Positions 58,237 through 64,000 of a stretch of DNA of 64,000 bases are shown here, one piece after another; the stretch's first letter is position 1; each line of letters begins with the position of its first letter. Below the pieces are notes generated by a model, which was not told where the DNA came from, made no database searches, and saw nothing but the letters and a program-made list of their open reading frames with translations. The position numbers and the translations under genes are program-made. The DNA comes from Syntrophaceae bacterium UBA7520 (GTDB lineage Bacteria; Desulfobacterota; Syntrophia; Syntrophales; Smithellaceae). The stretch spans positions 56,116 to 120,115 of the forward strand of contig DLNC01000026.1 of NCBI GenBank assembly GCA_002478265.1. Reading direction: 5' to 3'.

Positions 58237-58947
58237 ATGTTGCAAAAGGCTTCCAAAAATAAGCGCTTTCACGCCTCTGCTGTTCTCATGTGGCTTACAC
58301 TGGTTTCATTTTTTGTCTTTTCGGCACATTTCTTTTGCTTTGCCCAGAATGCTTTGCCGCCACTGGAGGAAAGCGTGAGCAAAATGCAGCAGGTATACGA
58401 AGAAACGACTGATTTCCGGGCTGATTTCGTTCAGGAAACCTTCAATAAATCACTGAAAAAGACGCTGGCCGAGGAAGGAATAGTTTATTTCAAAAAACCA
58501 CGCAATATGCGCTGGGACTATACCCTGCCGGAAGTCAAAAAAATGATTATCAATCCCCAGAAAGCGTGGCTTTATGTGCCGCGGGAAAAAGCGGCATACG
58601 TGAAAAAGGCGGCTGACATTTTCGCCTCCGGCACAATCATGCGCTTTTTGTCCGGTATAGGGAAACTCCAGGACGATTTTCAAATAGCTTATGCCGAACC
58701 GGAGGCCACGGATAGAAACGGCAATTACCTTTTAAGGCTCACACCGCGGGAAAAAAGTTATTCCCTGCATGCAATGAATGTTACTGTAGACAAAAACACC
58801 TATTTCATCATGCAGGTGAGCTTTGAAGACTTCATGGGCAATACGACAACGCTTAAATTTTCCAACCTGACCAGAAATACCGGCCTGCCCGACAAACTTT
58901 TTAAATTCCAGCCGCCCGCGGGAACAAACATTTTCGACATGCCGTAA
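58237..58947 (+). CDS. lolA: Outer-membrane lipoprotein carrier LolA-like
   Basis: 236 residues from the Met at 58237. The signal peptide (SAVLMWLTLVSFFVFSAHFF, then CFAQ-NALPP) is followed by the LolA fold: TTDFRADFVQETFNKSLKKT, GIVYFKKPRNMRWDYTLPEV, DGKKAWLYVP-like (NPQKAWLYVPREKAAYV) and a C-terminal LDKLFKFQPPAGT-like block. It ferries lipoproteins through the periplasm, so the cell is Gram-negative. A start 78 bases earlier is open in frame but encodes only a basic extension. Confidence 0.88.
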   Translation: MLQKASKNKRFHASAVLMWLTLVSFFVFSAHFFCFAQNALPPLEESVSKMQQVYEETTDFRADFVQETFNKSLKKTLAEEGIVYFKKPRNMRWDYTLPEVKKMIINPQKAWLYVPREKAAYVKKAADIFASGTIMRFLSGIGKLQDDFQIAYAEPEATDRNGNYLLRLTPREKSYSLHAMNVTVDKNTYFIMQVSFEDFMGNTTTLKFSNLTRNTGLPDKLFKFQPPAGTNIFDMP

Positions 58948-58956
58948 AATAAAACT

Positions 58957-58980
58957 CCCCGCCGCAAGCAGCGGGGTATC
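58957..58980 (+). terminator. Terminator-like hairpin after lolA
   Basis: CCCCGC (58957-58962) pairs with GCGGGG (58971-58976) around CGCAAGCA, then TATCCTTTT. Located 10 bp after the lolA stop, in the gap between convergent lolA and the helicase gene. Confidence 0.65.
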
Positions 58981-58985
58981 CTTTT

Positions 58986-59054
58986 GTCATGCCAGCGTAC
59001 GCTGGCACCCAGTTTCTGGATTCCGGCTTTCGCCGGAATGACGACGCAAGCGTC
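58986..59054. repeat. REP-like palindromic repeat
   Basis: A chain of hairpins: GCCAGCGTACGCTGGC (58991-59006, perfect palindrome), ATTCCGGC-TTTC-GCCGGAAT (59020-59039) and GACGC-AA-GCGTC (59043-59054), with GTCAT and ATGAC at the ends (58986-58990, 59039-59043). This style of intergenic repeat is common in proteobacterial genomes. It separates the convergent lolA and helicase genes, just outside the integron. Confidence 0.7.
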
Positions 59055-59096
59055 GGGGTATTAAACCCAACAGGGAATAAACAGCAAATGTATTTT

Positions 59097-60674
59097 TTAT
59101 TTATCTGACGATACAGAGATTTCCAATATCCGATCCACGTTAAAGCGGCGATTTTCCTTGCGTGTCAGGCAATAGGCATCCATGCCGACAAAAGGATGTC
59201 CGCTGTATTCCATTTCTCCGACAAACAGCGGGCGGATTGTGCGGCGCGATTTTTCATCCTTTGCTTTTAAATAGAGAATATCCAGATTTTTCTTTTCTTT
59301 AATCGCGGCATGAATTATCCGCAATTTATCTTCGTGCGAGCATTTTTGTTGCGCTTTATCGTATTGCGTGCGTGTAAGAAATTTTACAATATGCCAATCC
59401 ATCAAAATGTGGCTTTTCTTCAGCGGCTGCTTCAGGACTATTCCGGCAAGCGAGGTGCAGCGGGAAAGCGCCACATACATCTGCCCGTGGGCGAAAGTGC
59501 CGCGTCCCACATCAATGATAACATTTTCGAAGGTTTTGCCCTGGCTTTTGTGAATCGTTACCGCAAAAGCCAGGCGCACCGGATATTGGGTAAACGATCC
59601 GACGTCTTCGGAACGAAGCTCATCATCTTTTAAATAGAAACGGTATATTTTCCAGGTATAGGGACTGATTTCCACCGATTCTCCATTATCCAGTTTGGCG
59701 GCAATTATTTCCTCGCCTTCGTCATCTTTTTTAAATCCCGTTATTTTGCCGATCGTGCCGTTAATCCATCGCCCGTAGACATCATTATTCAAAAGCATTA
59801 TCTGCGCGCCTTTTTTAAGATTTAATTCCACCGCTGTCGGCAAATACTCATTGCCGAATTCACCCTCAATGACACCTTGCGCTTTCCATATTTTGCCGGG
59901 AAGTTTAGCCAGTTGTTTCTCGTTAATTTGATCGGCCAGGTCATTGGTGCTGGTCAAAGACAGATAAAAAGCGCCTTCAGGGGCGGCAAACTGAGAATCA
60001 TGGCGCTTGTTTAACAACGCCAAATCACCATCTGTCACAGAGCGGTTGCGGATAGCGTTGAGCAGGCGGATAAATTCGTCATCCTTCTGACGATAAACTT
60101 TTTCCAGTTCGACAAATTCCATATCCAGCTGTTCCATGACTTTGGCGCTGAAAAAATAAGGGCTGGTATAATGCGACCGGAATATTTCGCGCTCCTTGCT
60201 CGTGACCACAGGCGGCAGTTGATATAAATCGCCGATGAAAATCATTTGCACGCCGCCGAAAGGTCGTTTGGAATTGGGGCCGTTGAGGCGCAGAAATTTA
60301 TCCACACAATCCAGCAGATCAGCCCGCGCCATGGAAACTTCATCAATGACAATCGTGGTAAGCTTTTTGTAGATGGTCGGTTTTTCTTTCTGGGCCTCCT
60401 TTTTCTTTTTAATCGAAGCGGGAGTCACATTCGGCTTGAAATGAAAAAAGGAATGAATCGTCTGCCCGCCGATATTCACGGCGGCCACGCCCGTCGGCGC
60501 CAGAATAACGGCGTTTTTTTTCGTGTTATTATGAAAATAATTAAGCAGCGTTGATTTGCCGGTGCCCGCCCGACCGGTGATGAAGATATTTTTATCTGTT
60601 TCTTCCATTAACGAAAGCGCGCGTTTGAATTCGGGATTAAAGTCAATCTGAACCGGTTTTGCCGTTTTATTCAT
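59097..60674 (-). CDS. Pif1-like helicase with C-terminal WYL-like domain
   Basis: 525 residues. Superfamily 1 helicase core: Walker A GRAGTGKST (34-42), ILAPTGVAAVNIGGQTIHSF, DEVSMARADLL (motif II), GDLYQLPPV (motif III) and AVTIHKSQGKTFENVIID (late motifs). The last ~70 residues (LDILYLKAKDEKSRRTIRPL, NRRFNVDRILEI) resemble a WYL ligand-sensing domain. It begins 8 bp after intI on the same strand, so it may be co-transcribed with the integrase. Pif1 enzymes unwind DNA and structured single strands; a role in cassette exchange is only a suggestion. Confidence 0.85.
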   Translation of the reverse strand: MNKTAKPVQIDFNPEFKRALSLMEETDKNIFITGRAGTGKSTLLNYFHNNTKKNAVILAPTGVAAVNIGGQTIHSFFHFKPNVTPASIKKKKEAQKEKPTIYKKLTTIVIDEVSMARADLLDCVDKFLRLNGPNSKRPFGGVQMIFIGDLYQLPPVVTSKEREIFRSHYTSPYFFSAKVMEQLDMEFVELEKVYRQKDDEFIRLLNAIRNRSVTDGDLALLNKRHDSQFAAPEGAFYLSLTSTNDLADQINEKQLAKLPGKIWKAQGVIEGEFGNEYLPTAVELNLKKGAQIMLLNNDVYGRWINGTIGKITGFKKDDEGEEIIAAKLDNGESVEISPYTWKIYRFYLKDDELRSEDVGSFTQYPVRLAFAVTIHKSQGKTFENVIIDVGRGTFAHGQMYVALSRCTSLAGIVLKQPLKKSHILMDWHIVKFLTRTQYDKAQQKCSHEDKLRIIHAAIKEKKNLDILYLKAKDEKSRRTIRPLFVGEMEYSGHPFVGMDAYCLTRKENRRFNVDRILEISVSSDK

Positions 60675-60682
60675 ATTTTTCT

Positions 60683-61720
60683 CTATTCCGTGTTGGATGA
60701 AATTGCTTTGCCGCTGTTGAGCAGTGTATCCAGTGGGCTTTGCAGGCTACGGATATCGCGAGCCATGACGTGGGTGTAAATCTCCGTGGTCTTGACATCC
60801 GCGTGGCCGAGCAATTCCTGAAGGACGCGGATATTCACTCCGTTTTCCAGCATGTGCGTGGCAAAGCTATGGCGCAGCGTGTGGCAACCTACTTTTTTAT
60901 CGATTCCGGCTTTCTCGGCGGCGCGCTTCACCGCTTTTTGCAGGACGGATTCGAGCACATGGTGGCGCATTTCCTTACCGGAGCGCGGATCACGTGAACG
61001 CAACTTGGCGGGAAATACCCACTGCCATCCGGTCGCCTTTGCGGCTTTTGGATATTTCCTGGCCAGAGCTTCCGGGATATAAACATCTCCAAACCCTTCC
61101 TCAAGATCTTTGTGGTGGAGGGACTTCACGGCGGCAATTTGTTTGAGCATCTCATTACGCAGATTCTGGGGCAGAATGGTTGTCCGATCTTTTCCGCCCT
61201 TGCCGCCCCTGACAAAAATCAGGTTCTGCCCAAAGTCAACGTCCTGAACGCGCAGACGAATACATTCCATCAGCCTCATCCCGCTTCCGTATATCAGTTT
61301 TGCCATGAGCGCGGGCTTTCCTTCCATGACAGAAAGAATTCGCTGAACCTCCGCTTGAGTCATCACGGTGGGGGGACTTGCCGCGCGTCTGCCGCGTGCC
61401 GGGGTGATCTTATCCTGCAGGTCAATATCCAGAACCTGCTTGTAGAGGAAAATTATCGCGTTTAGCGCCTGTCTTTGCGTTGAGGCGGTCACCTTGCCCT
61501 CGTTGGCCAGATGGGAAAGAAACTCCTCAATATTTTTTGCCCCGAGAAGCTTGGGATGGGTTTTCCCTCCAAAGTAGCGGATATAACGAAGTATCCATTG
61601 ACAATAAGTCTGCTCTGTGCGATACGCGTAATGGTAATAACGAAGGACCTCTCGAACCTGATCCATCAATTTGAGATTTTGATTGGGACGGAACTTCGGT
61701 TTATTATCCATGTTTTCCAT
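60683..61720 (-). CDS. intI: Integron integrase
   Basis: Tyrosine recombinase of 345 residues that recombines attC and attI. Catalytic set: Arg149 (YGSGMRLMECIRLRVQDVDF), Lys177 in GGKGGKDRTT, His280 and Arg283 (HTLRHSFATHM), His306 (LLGHADVKTTEIYTH) and Tyr315. The additional helix region found only in IntI is present (WQWVFPAKLRSRDPRSGKEM, then RHH). N-terminal SAM-like domain is intact, so the enzyme looks functional. Alternative start at 61711. Cassettes lie on the other side of its start, as in class 1 to 3 integrons. Confidence 0.97.
   Translation of the reverse strand: MENMDNKPKFRPNQNLKLMDQVREVLRYYHYAYRTEQTYCQWILRYIRYFGGKTHPKLLGAKNIEEFLSHLANEGKVTASTQRQALNAIIFLYKQVLDIDLQDKITPARGRRAASPPTVMTQAEVQRILSVMEGKPALMAKLIYGSGMRLMECIRLRVQDVDFGQNLIFVRGGKGGKDRTTILPQNLRNEMLKQIAAVKSLHHKDLEEGFGDVYIPEALARKYPKAAKATGWQWVFPAKLRSRDPRSGKEMRHHVLESVLQKAVKRAAEKAGIDKKVGCHTLRHSFATHMLENGVNIRVLQELLGHADVKTTEIYTHVMARDIRSLQSPLDTLLNSGKAISSNTE
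61598..61626 (+). promoter_or_regulatory. Candidate cassette promoter Pc inside intI
   Basis: TTGACA at 61598-61603, a 17-bp spacer and GATACG at 61621-61626 read toward the cassettes. The -35 is perfect and the -10 matches three of six positions. Position within the 5' part of intI is where Pc lies in class 1 integrons. Weak evidence without expression data. Confidence 0.35.
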
Positions 61721-61893
61721 TTTAGAGGCTAATTATCGCAATAAGTGGAATTTGGCAAGCGATTTGGTAATAAGTGGAAAATAATCTAGCCATTATTCCA
61801 TGTTTAGTAGTTTAATATCATAATAAGTGGAAAATATATCCGCCTATATGGGTTGTTATGGTGGAATCTTTTCCGTCTATTACACTGTTAGGT
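61721..61893 (+). other. attI region with three direct repeats
   Basis: Noncoding stretch between intI and the first cassette. AATAAGTGGAA occurs at 61740-61750, 61769-61779 and 61822-61832; the last two are extended to AATAAGTGGAAAAT. The recombination core GTTAGGT is at 61887-61893 and cassette 1 begins at its first T. attI sites of other integrons carry direct repeats bound by IntI, but the ones here are farther from the core. No attC-like stem lies on this side of the core, which identifies it as attI. Confidence 0.75.
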
Positions 61894-62130
61894 GGTTAAA
61901 GCCTTGTGGCATTTTGCACACACGGTTTTATTATTTTCAGCTATGCGGTCGCATAAATCGCACAACTGAATATTATTATCGCTTGCTCTTTTAAATCGGC
62001 GGGCGGCGGAAAAGAGGCTTTTAGCTGTGATTACTCCAAAAGGATAAGGTGTCCGCGCCCATAAAATGAAAGAACAAATTTCATCATTCGCATTAGGAAA
62101 AGCTGCTTTTATTATGTCATGTGTCGTCAT
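61888..62130 (-). CDS. Cassette 1: zinc-ribbon protein, reversed in its cassette
   Basis: 80 residues, minus strand. The C-terminal CDLCDRIAENNKTVCAKCHK is a four-cysteine zinc-ribbon; the N-terminal half (HDIIKAAFPNANDEICSFIL) is unfamiliar. A textbook Shine-Dalgarno GGAGGAG (62139-62145) sits eight bases before the ATG, so the frame is real. The TAA stop falls on the first three bases of the cassette, inside the recombination core GTTAGGT. The gene runs toward intI, opposite to a Pc-driven transcript, and needs transcription from cassette 2 or an attC-borne promoter. Confidence 0.75.
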   Translation of the reverse strand: MTTHDIIKAAFPNANDEICSFILWARTPYPFGVITAKSLFSAARRFKRASDNNIQLCDLCDRIAENNKTVCAKCHKALTT

Positions 62131-62145
62131 TTACTTAACTCCTCC

Positions 62146-62204
62146 ACCTAACCAGGCCAATAAAGCGGACTGCGCTTCGCTGGCCGCTTATCCGCACGTT
62201 AAAT
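62146..62204 (+). repeat. attC site of cassette 1 (59 bp)
   Basis: R'' ACCTAAC (62146-62152), L'' ATAAAGCGG (62160-62168), L' CCGCTTAT (62184-62191) and R' GTTAAAT (62198-62204). L'' has one unpaired A relative to L', the asymmetry that sets orientation, and it points away from intI. R'' pairs perfectly with the core GTTAGGT at the left end of the cassette. Confidence 0.93.
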
Positions 62205-62645
62205 GAATAAAAACTCCGTTCGCCCGTCGTAGCCCCGCTGCATAAACAAAATGCAGCACTGAACCCTTGCACCTCGAAAAGCTCGGCGTGGTAAATGCGT
62301 CACGCTTCTTAATCCCCACTCTTTAATATCTTTTGTGCGCCGTTCTGAATTTATCAGCGTCAGCCAAGGCATCAGCGCAATAATAGTGTCCGTCATGCCC
62401 ATACAGCGGTATAAAATTTGATACCCAACAGCCATTGGGGTAAAGGGCGGGTTCATTACCACGGCGTCATATCTTCCAGTAACCGCAAAAAAATCCTCCG
62501 GTGCTGTCACGGCGAACCCTTTTAGGGCGCTCACAAGTCTTCCCGCTCCAGGCGTAGGCTCTAGTATTGTCTTTGTGTTGTGTGGTATTAGGCCAACCAT
62601 CTCTTTACATACCCATTCAGGGGTCTGAAAATTTATAAAATCCAT
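62199..62645 (-). CDS. Cassette 2: orphan N6-adenine-type DNA methyltransferase, reversed
   Basis: 148 residues. SAM-binding motif EPTPGAGRLV and catalytic motif NPPF (VVMNPPFTPMAVG) after MDFINFQTPEWVCKEMVGLI mark a gamma-class-like amino-methyltransferase, but it is short and has no recognisable target-recognition domain. It occupies the cassette almost entirely: the stop TAA is at 62199-62201 in the core, and the ATG (62643-62645) overlaps the R'' box of attC2. The Shine-Dalgarno GGAAGG (62655-62660) lies inside attC2, nine bases upstream. No endonuclease gene accompanies it. Possibly protects or marks DNA, or is of phage origin. Confidence 0.85.
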   Translation of the reverse strand: MDFINFQTPEWVCKEMVGLIPHNTKTILEPTPGAGRLVSALKGFAVTAPEDFFAVTGRYDAVVMNPPFTPMAVGYQILYRCMGMTDTIIALMPWLTLINSERRTKDIKEWGLRSVTHLPRRAFRGARVQCCILFMQRGYDGRTEFLFI

Positions 62646-62698
62646 TTAACAAATCCTTCCAGCCGATCGCTGCGCTCCGGCTGATTTTTTCGTTATGA
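62644..62698 (+). repeat. attC site of cassette 2 (55 bp)
   Basis: R'' ATTTAAC (62644-62650), inner stem CAGCCG (62660-62665) / CGGCTG (62678-62683), R' GTTATGA (62692-62698). R'' is the exact complement of the core GTTAAAT at the left of cassette 2. R' departs from the GTTRRRY consensus but is matched by the next attC. It also carries the ribosome-binding site of the methyltransferase gene. Confidence 0.9.
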
Positions 62699-62723
62699 CA
62701 ATATGCAAAGGAAGAATTCAACC

Positions 62724-63806
62724 ATGAAATCACGAGCGAGAGAAATTCTTGATAACATCCTAGACAAGGGCGAACCCGCAATCAACGCTTTTATATCAGA
62801 CCGCGAATCCGAAAGTCTCTTTCTAGATTTCAAGCGGTCAGCTGACAATGGCAGTGGTAAAAAATTACATATGAATGATAGAGCAAATTTAGCAAGGGCG
62901 ATTTCGGGTTTTGGCAATTCTGAGGGGGGAGTCGTCGTATGGGGCGTTGATTGTAGAGAAGGGGAAGACTATGCCGATGTTGCCTGCGCAAAATTTCCGT
63001 TGTCGGACGCAAGGAAGTTCTTGAGTTGGTTAGAGGGAGCTGTCTCTTCAGCTACAATTCCTCAGCACTCCGGTGTTGAAAACTTTGCCGTTCTTTCCAG
63101 TGATGGTAAAGAAGGATTTGTAATTACATATATTCCCTCAAGCAACTATGCGCCACATCAAGTCATTGCGTCCGGTAAAGGGCAATACCAGTATTATATA
63201 AGGTCTGGCTCGGATTTTATGCCGACACCACATGCCGTGTTATCTGGCATGTTCGGACGTCGACCTCAACCAAGAATATTTCAAATGTTTGTAGCGGCCC
63301 CCCCTAAGATCAAGGAATCGGACATCTCACAGATCGAAACCACTTTGGGCGTTCTGATTGCTAACGGAGGGTTAGGAATCGCCAGTGACCTATTCATGTC
63401 ACTTAAATTCTTATCAGTGCCTGGCAAGAATTGTCGCCTGGCTATCCAACCGCCTGACATGAATAATTGGACAATATGGTCTTTTCTGGAAGTTCACTTC
63501 ACTGCTCTAAGTAAAGACAACATAAAGCTTCCCCCTGATGTTTCATTGCAGCCTTTTACAATAACCCTATCGATGAAACCACCTTTCGACAAAGATCTTA
63601 GAATTGAAGGTCTGTGTGGTTGTGGGCAATCTCCGTCGTTCAACTTTACTATTGAAAACTCACCCAAGGTGATTGGAGAGTTATATAACGAATTTATTCT
63701 GAAACACACCCAACAGAAACTCCCTGATTGGTCGGCAGTTCATGAAGAATTCGATTTTTGGAATATTGGTGAGAAATCAAAACTAGCAAAAGAAGCTTAT
63801 ACATGA
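62724..63806 (+). CDS. Cassette 3: AlbA_2 (Schlafen-type) domain protein
   Basis: 360 residues, forward in its cassette. N-terminal AlbA_2/Schlafen domain: ESESLFLDFKRSADNGSGKK, then ANLARAISGFGNSEGGVVVW and GVDCREGEDY. A long C-terminal region (about 200 residues) is unfamiliar. The Met at 62724 is chosen because GGAAG lies nine bases upstream; the ATG at 62703 has no ribosome-binding site. The domain binds nucleic acid or cleaves RNA in relatives, and occurs in phage-defence and regulatory proteins. Composition is more AT-rich than the host genes. Confidence 0.85.
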   Translation: MKSRAREILDNILDKGEPAINAFISDRESESLFLDFKRSADNGSGKKLHMNDRANLARAISGFGNSEGGVVVWGVDCREGEDYADVACAKFPLSDARKFLSWLEGAVSSATIPQHSGVENFAVLSSDGKEGFVITYIPSSNYAPHQVIASGKGQYQYYIRSGSDFMPTPHAVLSGMFGRRPQPRIFQMFVAAPPKIKESDISQIETTLGVLIANGGLGIASDLFMSLKFLSVPGKNCRLAIQPPDMNNWTIWSFLEVHFTALSKDNIKLPPDVSLQPFTITLSMKPPFDKDLRIEGLCGCGQSPSFNFTIENSPKVIGELYNEFILKHTQQKLPDWSAVHEEFDFWNIGEKSKLAKEAYT

Positions 63807-63843
63807 ACTATTTTTAGGCCATTAAATTGTTCGTGAGATTAAG

Positions 63844-63898
63844 TCATAACCAGCAAATACAGCCGATCGCTACGCTCCGGCTGATTCGCACGTTAGCC
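63844..63898 (+). repeat. attC site of cassette 3 (55 bp)
   Basis: R'' TCATAAC (63844-63850), inner stem CAGCCG (63860-63865) / CGGCTG (63878-63883) and R' GTTAGCC (63892-63898). An unpaired A before CAGCCG on the left arm gives the L'' asymmetry. R'' complements GTTATGA at 62692. The central part differs from attC2 at one position over about 25 bases. Confidence 0.92.
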
Positions 63899-64000
63899 CG
63901 CTTATCGAAATGAAACGGGTACGCGATGAAAGATAGTAGTGACACGCCCTTGGACGATATACTATGGGACAAGATAGTATGAGCTATAGTCAATAGTTGT
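63893..64000 (+). other. Start of cassette 4, cut by the window
   Basis: Begins at the TT of GTTAGCC. Within the 108 visible bases the longest forward frame from an ATG with no clear Shine-Dalgarno is 18 codons (MKDSSDTPLDDILWDKIV), ending in TGA. The reverse frames are also short. Coding content cannot be decided. Confidence 0.6.

Larger units (their letters stand above)
60683..64000. mobile_element. Chromosomal integron: intI, attI and at least four cassettes
   Basis: Integrase (60683-61720, minus), attI region up to the first core GTTAGGT at 61887-61893, cassette 1 (61888-62198, 311 bp), cassette 2 (62199-62692, 494 bp), cassette 3 (62693-63892, 1200 bp) and the start of cassette 4 (63893 onwards, runs off the window). 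In each complete cassette the core at its left boundary is the exact reverse complement of the R'' box of its own attC (GTTAGGT/ACCTAAC, GTTAAAT/ATTTAAC, GTTATGA/TCATAAC), which proves the boundaries. No transposase was seen, so it looks sedentary. Confidence 0.95.

Noticed and set aside
61700..61760. LexA box in front of intI
   Set aside because: No CTGT-N8-ACAG or similar SOS operator was found, so SOS control is not claimed.
62199..62645. Restriction-modification system
   Set aside because: Only a short methyltransferase is present; no endonuclease or specificity gene is adjacent.
61888..63898. Cassette array read in the opposite direction, which would make the reversed genes normal
   Set aside because: The attC ends are symmetric, so this was considered. 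The unpaired base lies on the left arm in attC1 and attC3, and only a single core without an attC stem borders intI, so the array runs away from intI.

Overview
The window looks like chromosomal DNA of a Gram-negative anaerobe, most likely a deltaproteobacterium (Desulfobacterota), possibly a syntroph of the Syntrophus/Smithella kind. This is inferred from gene content: type III glutamine synthetase, an archaeal-style split glutamate synthase, ADP-forming acyl-CoA synthetase subunits, selenocysteine synthase, an anaerobic coproporphyrinogen-oxidase-like radical SAM protein, a Tat-exported FdhB/HybA-type ferredoxin with a cytochrome b, a sigma-54 regulator, a TonB receptor and LolA. No rRNA, tRNA or CRISPR array was seen.

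Layout. 1-4.0 kb (minus): pgeF (cut by the edge), rluD, selA and a HemN/HemW-like radical SAM protein. 4.1-11.7 kb (plus): peptide deformylase, a zinc-ribbon membrane protein and a complete glycine cleavage operon, gcvT-gcvH-gcvPA-gcvPB-lipA-lpd, which makes its own lipoyl cofactor and E3 subunit. 11.7-21.3 kb (minus): a duplicated small protein, RNase D, an ECF biotin transporter (bioY and its ATPase and T subunit), a TonB receptor behind a cobalamin riboswitch, BtuCD-type ABC genes, and a cytochrome b / ferredoxin pair. 21.3-25.1 kb (minus): accessory genes, including an M6-like secreted protein with an altered zinc motif, a SagB-type nitroreductase, an MNT-type nucleotidyltransferase with a small partner, and an alpha/beta hydrolase. 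25.2-32.6 kb (minus): carA-guaA-carB-purF.

32.7-41.8 kb (minus) is a nitrogen-assimilation block. GltB1 (glutaminase), GltB2 (FMN synthase), a GltB3-GltD-ferredoxin fusion and type III glutamine synthetase lie behind a near-consensus sigma-54 promoter, directly downstream of a NifA-like sigma-54 activator. The same 10-bp operator-like element recurs before the promoter and before the regulator gene. A five-PAS GGDEF protein is divergent from it. 44.7-55.1 kb (minus): two-subunit acyl-CoA synthetase, pyrG, a 1239-residue GlmS-like double-SIS protein next to a left-handed beta-helix protein, a Fis-type regulator, a PH-like membrane protein and moaC. 55.2-58.9 kb (plus): comM/yifB, ilvE and lolA.

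59.1-64.0 kb is the most unusual part: a chromosomal integron. A canonical integron integrase (minus) is followed on its own strand by a Pif1-like helicase with a WYL-like tail. On its other side lie an attI region with three direct repeats and at least three complete cassettes with verifiable attC sites (59, 55 and 55 bp). Cassettes 1 and 2 carry reversed genes that run almost core-to-core: each stop codon sits in the recombination core, and for cassette 2 the start codon overlaps the next attC, which also supplies the Shine-Dalgarno sequence. Their products are a zinc-ribbon protein and an orphan N6-adenine-type methyltransferase. Cassette 3 carries a forward AlbA_2/Schlafen-type protein, and a fourth cassette runs off the window.
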